NCBI RefSeq assembly: GCF_002113125.1
Contig: NZ_NEJP01000027.1
Location: 1 to 64,000, forward strand
DNA length: 64,000 nucleotides
DNA from: Pseudomonas sp. B20(2017)
Lineage (GTDB): Bacteria > Pseudomonadota > Gammaproteobacteria > Pseudomonadales > Pseudomonadaceae
Reading direction: 5' to 3'
Positions within the stretch are counted from its first letter, which is position 1; every line of letters begins with the position of its first letter. Position numbers and translations under genes: made by a program. Below, one piece after another: positions 1-7,009 of this stretch. A model generated the notes under the pieces. The model was given only the letters and a program-made list of their open reading frames with translations, had not been told where the DNA came from and did no database searches.

Positions 1-65
1 GTGGATGGAGAGGGGGGGGGGACGGTTCAGGGGCGGAATGAGCTGAATGAGTTTCCGTTCGTGGA

Positions 66-135
66 CTTCTTATGTTTTTTCAGAATTTTGGCTGTTCTGA
101 ATATGTATTAAAAACTGTAATTTCTATCAGGTGTG
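66..135. repeat. 70-bp direct repeat, copy 1
   Basis: Aligns without gaps to 1636-1705 with 8 differences in 70 positions by my count. The copy ends about 100 bp before the small gene at 240. Bases 1-65 carry a G-run and nothing else that I recognise. It may be a duplicated upstream region that now serves two unrelated small genes. Confidence 0.8.
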
Positions 136-239
136 ACTTTAGGTTTTTATGTCGATAATTTTTTCTGGTGGAGTGGCGGAAATTAAATCCCCCCGTTGTT
201 TGCTTTATTTTGCTCACTGGTTTGAGGTTTATAAATCTT

Positions 240-548
240 ATGAAGAAGAAAGCGCCTATTGGCATTGGCTTTTCGGCAGTATACCTCGGGTTCGCCATCT
301 CGATAACTGTAGTCGGGTTCGGTATTTTTCGTGAGGTCGATGCTGCTCCTTTCCAGCAGACGGATCAAGAAGCAATTGAAGCTCACTATAATGAATGTAG
401 GAATAGATATGGGCCTCAATTAACAAGAGCTGATGCGGCTAAGCTTGATGGGAGCTGTAACCCTATGCCGGAAAAAGTCCCTGAAAAAAAACCAATTCAG
501 TTAGACATACAGCATTTAGAGTATGACAATGCTCGGCCTTATCAATAA
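240..548 (+). CDS. small protein with one N-terminal membrane segment, unknown function
   Basis: 102 residues. The ATG at 240 is preferred to the in-frame ATG at 168 because it gives a normal N-terminus: lysines (MKKKAP), then a hydrophobic stretch at about residues 6-25 (IGIGFSAVYLGFAISITVVG), then the small-residue sequence VDAAP. It is therefore either a signal peptide or a single anchor, with the rest in the periplasm. The mature part is polar and contains two cysteines (CRNRYG and GSCNPMP), which could form one disulfide. No domain is recognised. The local base composition is AT-rich compared with the rest of the window, which suggests recent acquisition. The 70-bp direct repeat ends about 100 bp upstream. 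No partner gene overlaps it. Confidence 0.55.
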   Translation: MKKKAPIGIGFSAVYLGFAISITVVGFGIFREVDAAPFQQTDQEAIEAHYNECRNRYGPQLTRADAAKLDGSCNPMPEKVPEKKPIQLDIQHLEYDNARPYQ

Positions 549-560
549 GCCTTCTATCAT

Positions 561-652
561 GTATTAAAAGGGGCTATGTATTAAAAGGGGGGCAGATTTA
601 TTAGTATTAAAAGGGGACAGATTTATTTGATCGCGGAAAACAATCTGTCTCC
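561..652. repeat. cluster of GGGGACAGATTTATT-type repeats with hairpin
   Basis: Three partial or full copies of the unit ATTAAAAGGGG(A)CAGATTTATT occur at about 561-575, 577-602 and 603-630. The last copy forms a hairpin: GGGGACAGATT at 613-623 faces AATCTGTCTCC at 642-652. The same unit appears at 771-811, 1745-1820 and 2105-2150, so it surrounds the transposase-like gene at 815-1510. Such repeats commonly accompany RAYT genes. Confidence 0.75.
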
Positions 653-770
653 TTATTTTGTCCTTGTTGTTTAACTCCTTTGATGGTTTTTTTATGAAAA
701 TTTCAATCCTGGCTAGTTTGGGTAAGACCATTGCGCTAGAAGTTGAACCGAGCGATAGTGTCGAATGTAG

Positions 771-811
771 AGTATTAAAAGGGGACGGATTTATTTAATC
801 GATCCCTTTTG
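771..811. repeat. RAYT-associated repeat hairpin at the 3' end of the transposase gene
   Basis: AAAAGGGGACGGATTTATTT followed by AATCGATCCCTTTT. The arms AAAAGGG and CCCTTTT pair, as do GGATT and AATC. It lies immediately after the stop of the minus-strand RAYT gene and may also act as its terminator. Confidence 0.7.
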
Positions 812-814
812 ATG

Positions 815-1510
815 TTAGGCACTCTTCTCTGGCCGTCCTCGATCTCTTAAATGAATGCGTCTTCCGGTGATTTCCTCGATTTCGTCGACAAATCTCATGT
901 TTCCAGTTAGTTGGCCTCGCTGTAGTGCACCCCTTATGAGTTGCAATTCATTGGTGGGTGTCGCCATCTCAACAAACGATATATAGCGTTCACGCCGTTT
1001 GGCATCCGTAGGCCCCAGCTCCATAAAGCAGGGATCTTTGTCCAGCCATGTAGATTCAGAGAAATCGCTCAGACGCAGAGCGAAACTTGACCAACGATAA
1101 TCTTCTGCACGCGCCACCATCTGGGCTCGCACCGGGTTTAACTCGATGTAGCGACTGCAAGCCAATAGATAAGTGTCGGATTGAACGACGCTGGATTTGT
1201 AGCGACTTTCCCACAGTGTCCCGGTTCTCCCCTCAACCTTGTTGCGATACCGCGTCATCCGGCCGGCGAGGGCTTTCATGAGCTGTCCAAGGCTGGACGT
1301 TGACTCCCCTGGGGCGAGCAGCAAGTGGACATGGTTGGTCATCAAGCAGTAGGCATAAACTTTTATACCCAATGCTTCCTTGAGCTCGCGCAGGTCAGAG
1401 AGATAGCACTCGAAGTCCATTGGCTCGGCGAAAACGACCTGTCTGTTGTGGCCACGCTGCACGATATGGTGTGGGTAGTGCGGTAGCACGATGCGTCCCG
1501 TTCTGGGCAT
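815..1510 (-). CDS. REP-associated tyrosine transposase (RAYT, IS200-like Y1 family)
   Basis: 231 residues, starting MPRTGRIVLP. The Y1/HUH single-strand DNA transposase core is complete: NHVHLL with H60-V-H62 as the metal-binding pair, and the catalytic tyrosine most likely Y121 in SRYIELNPVRA. The length is normal for RAYTs. These enzymes are domesticated relatives of IS200/IS605 transposases and are thought to spread short palindromic repeats by cleaving single-stranded DNA; that is family knowledge. The surrounding GGGGACAGATTTATTT hairpins (561-652, 771-811, 1745-1820, 2105-2150) are its likely substrates. There are no IS ends or target duplications at the gene boundaries, so it is probably not an autonomous element. 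It appears intact. Confidence 0.9.
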   Translation of the reverse strand: MPRTGRIVLPHYPHHIVQRGHNRQVVFAEPMDFECYLSDLRELKEALGIKVYAYCLMTNHVHLLLAPGESTSSLGQLMKALAGRMTRYRNKVEGRTGTLWESRYKSSVVQSDTYLLACSRYIELNPVRAQMVARAEDYRWSSFALRLSDFSESTWLDKDPCFMELGPTDAKRRERYISFVEMATPTNELQLIRGALQRGQLTGNMRFVDEIEEITGRRIHLRDRGRPEKSA

Positions 1511-1635
1511 GGGTCTTCCTACGTCCTTGTTTTGACGTATGAAGTTTAGAAGGTGGCGAGGCTGAGGCAGGCAGGATGTGTCAGAGAATGTATCCGCGTG
1601 GGCTGAGAGGCCATTAAATAAGTCTGTGTCTGCGA

Positions 1636-1705
1636 CCTCTTATGGTTTTTCAGAGTTTTGGTTGTTCTGAATTAGTATTAAAAACTGTTAGTTCTATCAG
1701 GTGTG
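1636..1705. repeat. 70-bp direct repeat, copy 2
   Basis: Same length as 66-135 and about 89% identical. It ends about 160 bp before the small gene at 1865. Copies 1 and 2 therefore bracket the first small gene and the RAYT gene as a 1.57-kb unit. Confidence 0.8.
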
Positions 1706-1744
1706 GTTGTGGCTGCTTGGGCTGATACTTTGCTTGTGAGGGGC

Positions 1745-1820
1745 AAAAAATAAATCTGTCCCCTTTGATTGGTCCCCTTTGATTGTGGTAAAGGGAGGCA
1801 AAATAAATCTGTCCCCTTTT
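1745..1820. repeat. inverted copies of the RAYT-associated repeat
   Basis: Two copies of AAATAAATCTGTCCCCTTT, at about 1748-1766 and 1802-1820, with a half copy GGTCCCCTTTGATT between them. They are inverted relative to the copies left of the transposase gene, so the gene is flanked by opposed repeats. Otherwise the interval 1511-1864 holds only the direct repeat. Confidence 0.75.
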
Positions 1821-1864
1821 AATTTGTTTCTTTCGAATGATAATGAAATTTTGGAGGCTATATT

Positions 1865-2083
1865 ATGGCAGGTGGACTGGCAGGTAAAGTAAGTGCCCTG
1901 ATTGCTAATCCAGACGGAACTTACATGGGGGTAATTAAGGTAAGTGTCCCTGGCGCGGACCCTTATAGATTTTCTTCGGAAGACGTACAGTCGGGTGGTC
2001 CATTGAGGCAGGGGCAGGCCGTAATCTTTGTTGACCAAGTGAGCGGTGGTGAAAAGTTTGCTAGGCAAATACAGGGACAGTAA
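1865..2083 (+). CDS. 72-residue protein resembling a divergent cold-shock (OB) fold
   Basis: Starts MAGGLAGKVS with a strong ribosome site (TTGGAGG, 8 bases ahead). The second half, YRFSSEDVQSGGPLRQGQAV followed by IFVDQVSGGEKFARQI, matches the layout of cold-shock proteins: a beta strand, a short helix, then L-x-x-GQ-x-V-x-F and a final A-x-x-I strand. The first half, GKVSALIANPDGTYMGVIKV, corresponds to strands 1 and 2 but lacks the aromatic RNA-binding motifs KGFGFI and VFVHF. Any nucleic-acid binding would therefore differ from that of CspA. The assignment rests on pattern only. The hairpin repeat at 2116-2150 follows and may terminate it. It stands alone, 160 bp after direct-repeat copy 2. 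Confidence 0.55.
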   Translation: MAGGLAGKVSALIANPDGTYMGVIKVSVPGADPYRFSSEDVQSGGPLRQGQAVIFVDQVSGGEKFARQIQGQ

Positions 2084-2104
2084 TTTTTTTTAAAAAAACA
2101 AAGC

Positions 2105-2150
2105 AAAAGGGGCAGCAAAAGGGGCAGATTTATTTAATCGCCCCCTTTTG
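2105..2150. repeat. RAYT-associated repeat hairpin
   Basis: CAAAAGGGGCAGATTTATTT followed by AATCGCCCCCTTTTG. The arms CAAAAGGGGC and GCCCCCTTTTG pair at 2116-2150. It is the near-twin of 771-811 and lies just after the small gene ending at 2083. Confidence 0.75.
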
Positions 2151-2189
2151 ATGTTGAGTGATAGCGAAGGTGAACTTTGCCAGTGTGAT

Positions 2190-2573
2190 TTATTCAGTCG
2201 GCACCACGTTATCCAGAACCTGATTCGCCGCCAGTTCCGCCAGCATCACGATCTGCGCGATGCCTTGCGCGGTCTTGCGGTGCGGGCCTTCGAGGAGGTC
2301 GACGAAGTTGTTGAGCATGACGTTGGCCGAGCCCAGGGTTTCGACGGCGTCGGCGAGCAGGGATTCGGTGTTGCTGGCGGGGTTGGCCTGGTAGAGGCGG
2401 TTGGGGTAGTAGGGCGTGGCCATCATGTGGGCGGATGTCGGGCCGAGGTGGTAGTCGAGGGCGCGGTTGGCAGCTTCGTGGAACCGCTTCGAATCAGGGC
2501 ATTCGTAGGGGGATGCTGGGTCGGTGATGCTGGCCGGTTCGGTGACCGGGGGATTCGGAGTTATTTTGAACAT
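2190..2573 (-). CDS. DUF6124-type Pseudomonas protein (copy A)
   Basis: 127 residues, starting MFKITPNPP. This start is chosen because the paralogue at 43194-43556 begins MFKPTPNPP at the same place; the open frame upstream is leader sequence. The two share the order of blocks: MFK-TPNPP at 1-9, a linker ending in SPY, an EAA-RALD-L helix, then NTESLL, LGSA--MLNNF, a basic KTA-GIAQ segment, and a final helix of the form ML-ELA-NQ-LD-V. I know this family only from Pseudomonas, where many paralogues are present per genome; its function is unknown. It is small, soluble and without signal peptide. The remarkable part is its leader (see 2574-2795), which suggests tight RNA-level control. Confidence 0.8.
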   Translation of the reverse strand: MFKITPNPPVTEPASITDPASPYECPDSKRFHEAANRALDYHLGPTSAHMMATPYYPNRLYQANPASNTESLLADAVETLGSANVMLNNFVDLLEGPHRKTAQGIAQIVMLAELAANQVLDNVVPTE

Positions 2574-2795
2574 TGGCTCTAACCTCTCTAAGGAGTGAGG
2601 CTGCAACCATCTCGCTGCTAAACGAATTAGGGTGGCAGCTGCGCGCAGGTTAGCAGACCGATGAGCCAAGCAATCGGCGCACCCGAAGGTGCCCTGCGCA
2701 CAGCCACCATCAAGCTCAGAGATAACTGATTTGATAGAGGCTTGTACGGCTTGACTCGACGGGCTGCTAAACCCGATCACTGCGAATCAGTGACC
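2574..2795 (-). ncRNA. structured leader of DUF6124 gene A with repeated and complementary elements
   Basis: Read on the minus strand, element 1 (GGGTTTAGCAGCCC, 2761-2774) comes first, then its complement, element 2 (GGTCTGCTAACC, 2648-2659), then element 3 (GTTTAGCAGC, 2614-2623), about 40 nt before the start codon. Element 2 can pair with 1 or with 3, so two exclusive folds are possible. In copy B (43557-43790) all three elements change at the same two positions and stay complementary. A hairpin, TCACTG/CAGTGA, lies at the 5' end. The architecture resembles the P4 CI and P1 C4 antisense RNAs, in which a processed segment pairs with flanking copies and causes premature termination. That function is inferred here. 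Confidence 0.7.
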
Positions 2796-2801
2796 CGATC
2801 C

Positions 2802-2910
2802 AAGTTACCGGCCGACCCCAAGGCGCACAAGCCGGCGGATTCTGGCGTAGCGGTAGGCTCTGGCGCAAGGATTTGTAGGCATCCGGAAGCATTCCGACAT
2901 GTCTTTAAAC
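2802..2910 (-). promoter_or_regulatory. probable sigma-70 promoter and conserved upstream block of DUF6124 gene A
   Basis: -35 TTGTGC (2825-2830), 17-bp spacer, -10 TAACTT (2802-2807). The block 2825-2910 aligns without gaps to 43817-43902 over 86 bp (about 77% identity, first 26 bp identical), covering the -35 box and everything just upstream. Conservation beyond the promoter boxes suggests a regulator site. Confidence 0.55.
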
Positions 2911-3030
2911 GGCGCGACCCAAACCTGTTTATCGATCATCACACGACGAGGAGAAACCTGACGCTTTTTGCCCCAAAACCATTCGTCGCCAGCCCCGCAC
3001 TCATCACGCCGACGCTCGCTCAAAAGATGC

Positions 3031-3462
3031 ATGACCAAAACCATCAACGCCCAAGACTTGCACATCGACCTGCATCCGCTGAACGAGTCAGCCCTGTTCA
3101 AATGGCTGCTCGCCAGTTTCCTGATGGGCAAACGGATCCAGGCCGAAATTGCCGCCGAAGCCTATCGAGTGATCGTTGAACGACACCAGCGTAATACGCC
3201 GCGCAAACTCGGCAATTGCACTCACCGCGAACTGGTGCGGATGCTCGGCGAGGCGCATTACGTGCGTTACGACGAAACCACCGCCGAGCGCCTGCTCGCG
3301 CTGGCTGCCAAACTGAATGAAGAGTACGCCGGACGCGTAATGAACATGGTAGAGGCGAGCGCCGACCGCCAGGAATTCGAAAAGCGTTTGCAAGCCTTCG
3401 ACGGCATCGGCCCGAAAACCGTGGAAATCTTTATGCGCGAAGCGGACAAGGTGCTGTTTTGA
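3031..3462 (+). CDS. small helix-hairpin-helix DNA-binding protein
   Basis: 143 residues from MTKTINAQD. The C-terminal 25 residues hold a helix-hairpin-helix signature (FDGIGPKTVEIFMRE), as in the endonuclease III and HhH-GPD families. The N-terminal part (FKWLLASFLMGKRIQAEIA) is a helical bundle. The catalytic Lys/Asp pair and the iron-sulfur loop of Nth are not evident, so it is not a complete glycosylase; a DNA-binding or end-recognition role is more likely. Start at 3031; the ribosome site is weak, and an in-frame ATG lies at 2968. The stop TGA overlaps the TTG start of the next gene, so the two are translationally coupled. Confidence 0.7.
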   Translation: MTKTINAQDLHIDLHPLNESALFKWLLASFLMGKRIQAEIAAEAYRVIVERHQRNTPRKLGNCTHRELVRMLGEAHYVRYDETTAERLLALAAKLNEEYAGRVMNMVEASADRQEFEKRLQAFDGIGPKTVEIFMREADKVLF

Positions 3463-4190
3463 GTGCGTCGTCGATCTTCATTGGTTGCGCGGGTTGGAGC
3501 CTGCCCCGGCAGCACTGGCCGGCCTTTCCGGAGCAGGGCACTCATCTGCAACGTTATGCCGCGATGCTCAATGGCGTGGAAATCAACAGCTCCTTCTACC
3601 GTCCGCACAAACTGCAAACCTATGCCCGTTGGGCGGAGTCGGTTCCGGACGGATTTCGCTTCTGCGTGAAAATGCCGAAGTCGATCAGCCATGAGCGACG
3701 TCTGCGAGACTGTGAACCTGAGCTCGATGCCTTTTTCGAGCAGTGTTCGGGACTGGGTGATCGCCTGGGTTGCCTGCTGCTGCAGTTGCCGCCGTCGCTG
3801 GCGTTCGACGAAGCGCTTGCAGAGGCCTTTTTCGTCGAGTTGCGCCAGCGTTATTCCGGGGCTGTGGTGCTTGAACCGCGCCACGAATCCTGGGCCGCCG
3901 CCGAACTGATGTTAATGGCTTATCGCATCGCGCAAGCGGTGGTCGATCCCTCGCGAATCAGCGCCGATGCGGCTCCGCGCGGCTGGCCCAGCGTGCGTTA
4001 CTGGCGGCTGCATGGCTCGCCGCGCATTTATTACAGCCCCTATGACTCGGCGTATCTGGAAAGGCTCGCCGGCGATTTGCAGGTAGCGGCAGTCGACGGC
4101 ATCGACACTTGGTGCATTTTCGACAACACCGCCAGTGGCGCGGCACTCGGCAATGCGCTGGAATTGCGGCGGATACTGGCGCAGGGCTGA
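3459..4190 (+). CDS. DUF72 family protein
   Basis: 243 residues. Starts with TTG at 3459, inside the stop of the previous gene (TTGA overlap). An alternative GTG four bases on is in another frame. Typical DUF72 features are present: IFIGCAGWSLP at the N-terminus, the EINSSFYR strand, and the FCVKMPKSISH motif. The fold is a TIM barrel. A role in DNA repair or metal-dependent hydrolysis has been suggested for the family, but the reaction is not established. Coupling to an HhH DNA-binding protein is weak support for a DNA-related role. Soluble and full length. Confidence 0.85.
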   Translation: MSASSIFIGCAGWSLPRQHWPAFPEQGTHLQRYAAMLNGVEINSSFYRPHKLQTYARWAESVPDGFRFCVKMPKSISHERRLRDCEPELDAFFEQCSGLGDRLGCLLLQLPPSLAFDEALAEAFFVELRQRYSGAVVLEPRHESWAAAELMLMAYRIAQAVVDPSRISADAAPRGWPSVRYWRLHGSPRIYYSPYDSAYLERLAGDLQVAAVDGIDTWCIFDNTASGAALGNALELRRILAQG

Positions 4191-4291
4191 CACACCGCGT
4201 CGGGACTTCCAACCGGCGAGCGTGTCTGTAAACTGGCCGCCCGAAACGGCGCGCGATGGCGCCGTCCTCACTGCCAGCGAAGGATTTTCCC

Positions 4292-4672
4292 ATGGCCAAC
4301 CAAGACATCACCTACACCCCGGATCCGGATGCAGACTCGATCTCTTCGGACGTGACCGAATTCAACGGCATCCTGATGTCGACCCAGATTCCGACCCGTG
4401 CCGACGGCAGCCTGGAACTGGGCGACGTCACCGCGCAAAGCGAATGCACGTTGCAGGCGCTGAAAGTCGCGCTGGAAAAGGCCGGCAGTTCGATGGACCG
4501 CGTGCTGCACCTGACCATTTACCTGACCGACATGGCTGATCGCGCTGCGTTCAACGAGGTTTACAAGCGCTACTTCGCCAAGCCTTGGCCGGTGCGTGCG
4601 GCGGTGGGCGTGGCGGCGCTGGCGGTTGAGGGGATGAAGGTGGAAGTGACCGCGATGGCCGCGAAGGCCTGA
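4292..4672 (+). CDS. RidA family reactive-imine deaminase
   Basis: 126 residues, starting MANQDITYTP after an AAGGA site. The RidA/YjgF fold is shown by FNGILMSTQIPTRADG, the central helix, and the C-terminal strand KPWPVRAAVGVAALA, whose arginine corresponds to the catalytic arginine that holds the substrate carboxylate. RidA trimers hydrolyse 2-aminoacrylate and other enamine/imine products of PLP enzymes in the cytosol. Monocistronic, between the DUF72 gene and a palindromic repeat. Related family members (Rid1-7) differ in substrate range, so the exact subfamily is open. Confidence 0.85.
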   Translation: MANQDITYTPDPDADSISSDVTEFNGILMSTQIPTRADGSLELGDVTAQSECTLQALKVALEKAGSSMDRVLHLTIYLTDMADRAAFNEVYKRYFAKPWPVRAAVGVAALAVEGMKVEVTAMAAKA

Positions 4673-4692
4673 TTCAGCCCAGCGACACTTCC

Positions 4693-4833
4693 CCCTGTGG
4701 GAGCGAGCTTGCTCGCGATAGCGGTGGATCAGTCAGCATCTTTATCTACTGACAGTCTGCTATCGCGAGCAAGCTCGCTCCCACAGGTTTTTGGGTGTCT
4801 GCGGGATCTGGGGCAAGCCAGCTCCCACAGGGA
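4693..4833. repeat. REPIN: paired inverted REP sequences plus a third partial copy
   Basis: CCTGTGGGAGCGAGCTTGCT at 4694 begins one REP, and its inverse (ending GCAAGCTCGCTCCCACAGG) ends at 4787, making a large cruciform. A third, degraded unit (GGGGCAAGCCAGCTCCCACA) lies at 4811-4833. This is the standard REP class of fluorescens-group genomes. It probably also ends transcription of ridA. Confidence 0.9.
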
Positions 4834-4947
4834 ATGCGGTGCTAAGGGCATTGTCGGCAGCTGCCACCCGGCAGCACAGGCGTGCCGGCCACGCGTTTCG
4901 CGGCTACAATGCGCGCCTCGACCGTGACAGCCTGACTAAAAAAACAT

Positions 4948-6936
4948 ATGTCCTTGCCCAAACATCACCTGGAACTGCTCAGCCCCGCCCGTGACGTGGC
5001 CATCGCCCGCGAGGCCATCCTGCATGGCGCCGACGCGGTGTACATCGGCGGCCCGAGCTTCGGTGCGCGCCACAACGCGTGCAACGAGGTGAGCGAAATC
5101 GCCGAACTGGTGGAATTTGCCCGTCGCTATCACGCGCGCATCTTCACCACCATCAACACCATCCTGCACGACAACGAACTGGAGCCGGCGCGCAAGCTGA
5201 TCCATCAGTTGTACGACGCCGGCGTCGATGCGCTGATCGTTCAGGATCTGGGCGTGATGGAGCTGGACATTCCACCCATCGAGCTGCATGCCAGCACCCA
5301 GACCGACATTCGCACTCTTGAGCGGGCCAAGTTCCTCGATCAGGCCGGTTTCTCGCAACTGGTACTGGCCCGTGAACTGAATCTCAAGGAAATCCGCGCG
5401 ATCGCCGATGAAACCGATGCCGCCATCGAGTTCTTCATCCACGGCGCGTTGTGCGTGGCGTTTTCCGGTCAGTGCAATATTTCCCACGCGCAGACCGGGC
5501 GCAGTGCCAACCGTGGCGACTGCTCCCAGGCCTGCCGTCTGCCGTACACCCTGAAAGACGAAAAGGGTGGCGTGATCGCCTACGAAAAACACCTGCTGTC
5601 GATGAAGGACAACAACCAGAGCGCCAACATCCGCGCACTGGTCGAGGCCGGTGTGCGTTCGTTCAAGATCGAAGGTCGCTACAAGGACATGGGCTATGTG
5701 AAGAACATCACCGCCTATTACCGCCAGCGCCTCGACGACGTGCTCAACGACCGTCCGGACCTGGCCCGCGCCTCCAGCGGCCGCACCGCGCATTTCTTCA
5801 TGCCGGACCCGGAAAAGACCTTCCACCGTGGCAGCACCGACTACTTCGTCAGCGAGCGCAAGATCGACATCGGCGCGTTCGATTCGCCGACTTTCACCGG
5901 TCTGGCGGTGGGTACGGTCGAGAAAGTCGGCAAGCGTGATATGCAGGTCATCACTCACGAGCCGCTGTCCAACGGCGACGGCCTCAACGTGCTGGTCAAG
6001 CGCGAAGTGGTGGGTTTCCGCGCCAACATCGCCGAAGCCAAGGGCGAGTTCGAGGAAGAAGGCGAGAAGCGCTATCGCTACCGCGTCGAGCCGAACGAAA
6101 TGCCGGACGGCCTGTACAAGCTGCGGCCGAACCACCCGCTGAACCGCAACCTCGACCACAACTGGCAGCAGGCCTTGCTCAAGACCTCCGCTGAGCGTCG
6201 TATCGGCGTGAGCTGGCTGGCGAAGCTACGTGAAGAGCGTCTGGAACTGACCGTGACCAGCGAAGAGGGCATCAGCGCCAGCGTCGCGCTGGACGGCCCG
6301 TTCGGCGTCGCCAACAAGCCGGAACAGGCGCTGGAGACCTTGCACGATCTGCTCGGCCAGCTCGGCACCACCGAGTACCACGCGACCTCGATCAAGCTGG
6401 ATGCGCCGCAAGCGTTCTTCATCCCTAACTCGCAGCTCAAGTCGTTGCGCCGTGAAGTGATCGAAGCTTTGACCGCCGCGCGCGTTGCCGCCCACCCGCG
6501 CGGTTCGCGAAAGGCCGAGACCACGCCACCGCCGGTGTACCCGGAAGCGCACCTGTCGTTCCTGGCCAACGTCTACAACCAGAAGGCCCGCGACTTCTAC
6601 CACCGTCACGGCGTGAAGCTGATCGATGCGGCGTACGAGGCCCACGAAGAGGCGGGCGAAGTGCCGGTGATGATCACCAAGCACTGCCTGCGATTCTCCT
6701 TCAACCTGTGCCCGAAACAGGCCAAAGGCGTGACCGGCGTGAAAACCAAAGTCGCGCCGATGCAGCTGATTCACGGCGATGAAGTGCTGACCCTTAAGTT
6801 CGACTGCAAACCGTGCGAAATGCACGTGATCGGCAAGATGAAGGGCCACATCCTGAATCTGCCGCAGCCGGGCAGTGTGGTGGGGCATATCAGCCCTGAA
6901 GACCTGATGAAGACCATTCCTCGGGCTCCGCACTGA
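4948..6936 (+). CDS. rlhA: 23S rRNA C2501 hydroxylation enzyme, U32 peptidase family
   Basis: 662 residues, close to E. coli RlhA (YdcP, 653). The N-terminal U32 barrel begins LELLSPARDV. Four cysteines, C169, C176, C192 and C196 (LCVAFSGQC and GDCSQACR), form the iron-sulfur ligand set typical of the U32 RNA-hydroxylation enzymes. A long C-terminal region corresponds to the DUF3656 part, which separates RlhA from the shorter tRNA enzyme TrhP (about 450 residues). RlhA uses prephenate-derived chemistry to hydroxylate cytidine 2501 in the peptidyl-transferase centre. Start: ATG at 4948, after a run of A with little Shine-Dalgarno sequence. It converges with the MFS gene on a shared terminator. 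Confidence 0.85.
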   Translation: MSLPKHHLELLSPARDVAIAREAILHGADAVYIGGPSFGARHNACNEVSEIAELVEFARRYHARIFTTINTILHDNELEPARKLIHQLYDAGVDALIVQDLGVMELDIPPIELHASTQTDIRTLERAKFLDQAGFSQLVLARELNLKEIRAIADETDAAIEFFIHGALCVAFSGQCNISHAQTGRSANRGDCSQACRLPYTLKDEKGGVIAYEKHLLSMKDNNQSANIRALVEAGVRSFKIEGRYKDMGYVKNITAYYRQRLDDVLNDRPDLARASSGRTAHFFMPDPEKTFHRGSTDYFVSERKIDIGAFDSPTFTGLAVGTVEKVGKRDMQVITHEPLSNGDGLNVLVKREVVGFRANIAEAKGEFEEEGEKRYRYRVEPNEMPDGLYKLRPNHPLNRNLDHNWQQALLKTSAERRIGVSWLAKLREERLELTVTSEEGISASVALDGPFGVANKPEQALETLHDLLGQLGTTEYHATSIKLDAPQAFFIPNSQLKSLRREVIEALTAARVAAHPRGSRKAETTPPPVYPEAHLSFLANVYNQKARDFYHRHGVKLIDAAYEAHEEAGEVPVMITKHCLRFSFNLCPKQAKGVTGVKTKVAPMQLIHGDEVLTLKFDCKPCEMHVIGKMKGHILNLPQPGSVVGHISPEDLMKTIPRAPH

Positions 6937-6960
6937 TTCAGAGGCTGCTGTGCGATAAAT

Positions 6961-6995
6961 AAAAAAACCGGTGACAAAAATCACCGGTTTTTTTA
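6961..6995. terminator. bidirectional terminator
   Basis: AAAAACCGGTGA, loop CAAAAA, TCACCGGTTTTTTT: a perfect 9-10 bp stem with A-run on one side and T-run on the other. It sits between the convergent rlhA and MFS genes. Confidence 0.9.
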
Positions 6996-7009
6996 TGTCC
7001 GCCAGAAAC

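Noticed and set aside
2574..2780. N-terminal extension of DUF6124 copy A to the start at 2780.
   Set aside because: The paralogue has no such extension, and the region is explained by the conserved RNA leader.
4690..4833. Inverted repeat as terminator or small RNA gene.
   Set aside because: Sequence is the standard REP/REPIN of the group; termination may be a side effect only.
4936..6159. 407-codon open frame on the minus strand.
   Set aside because: Antisense to rlhA.
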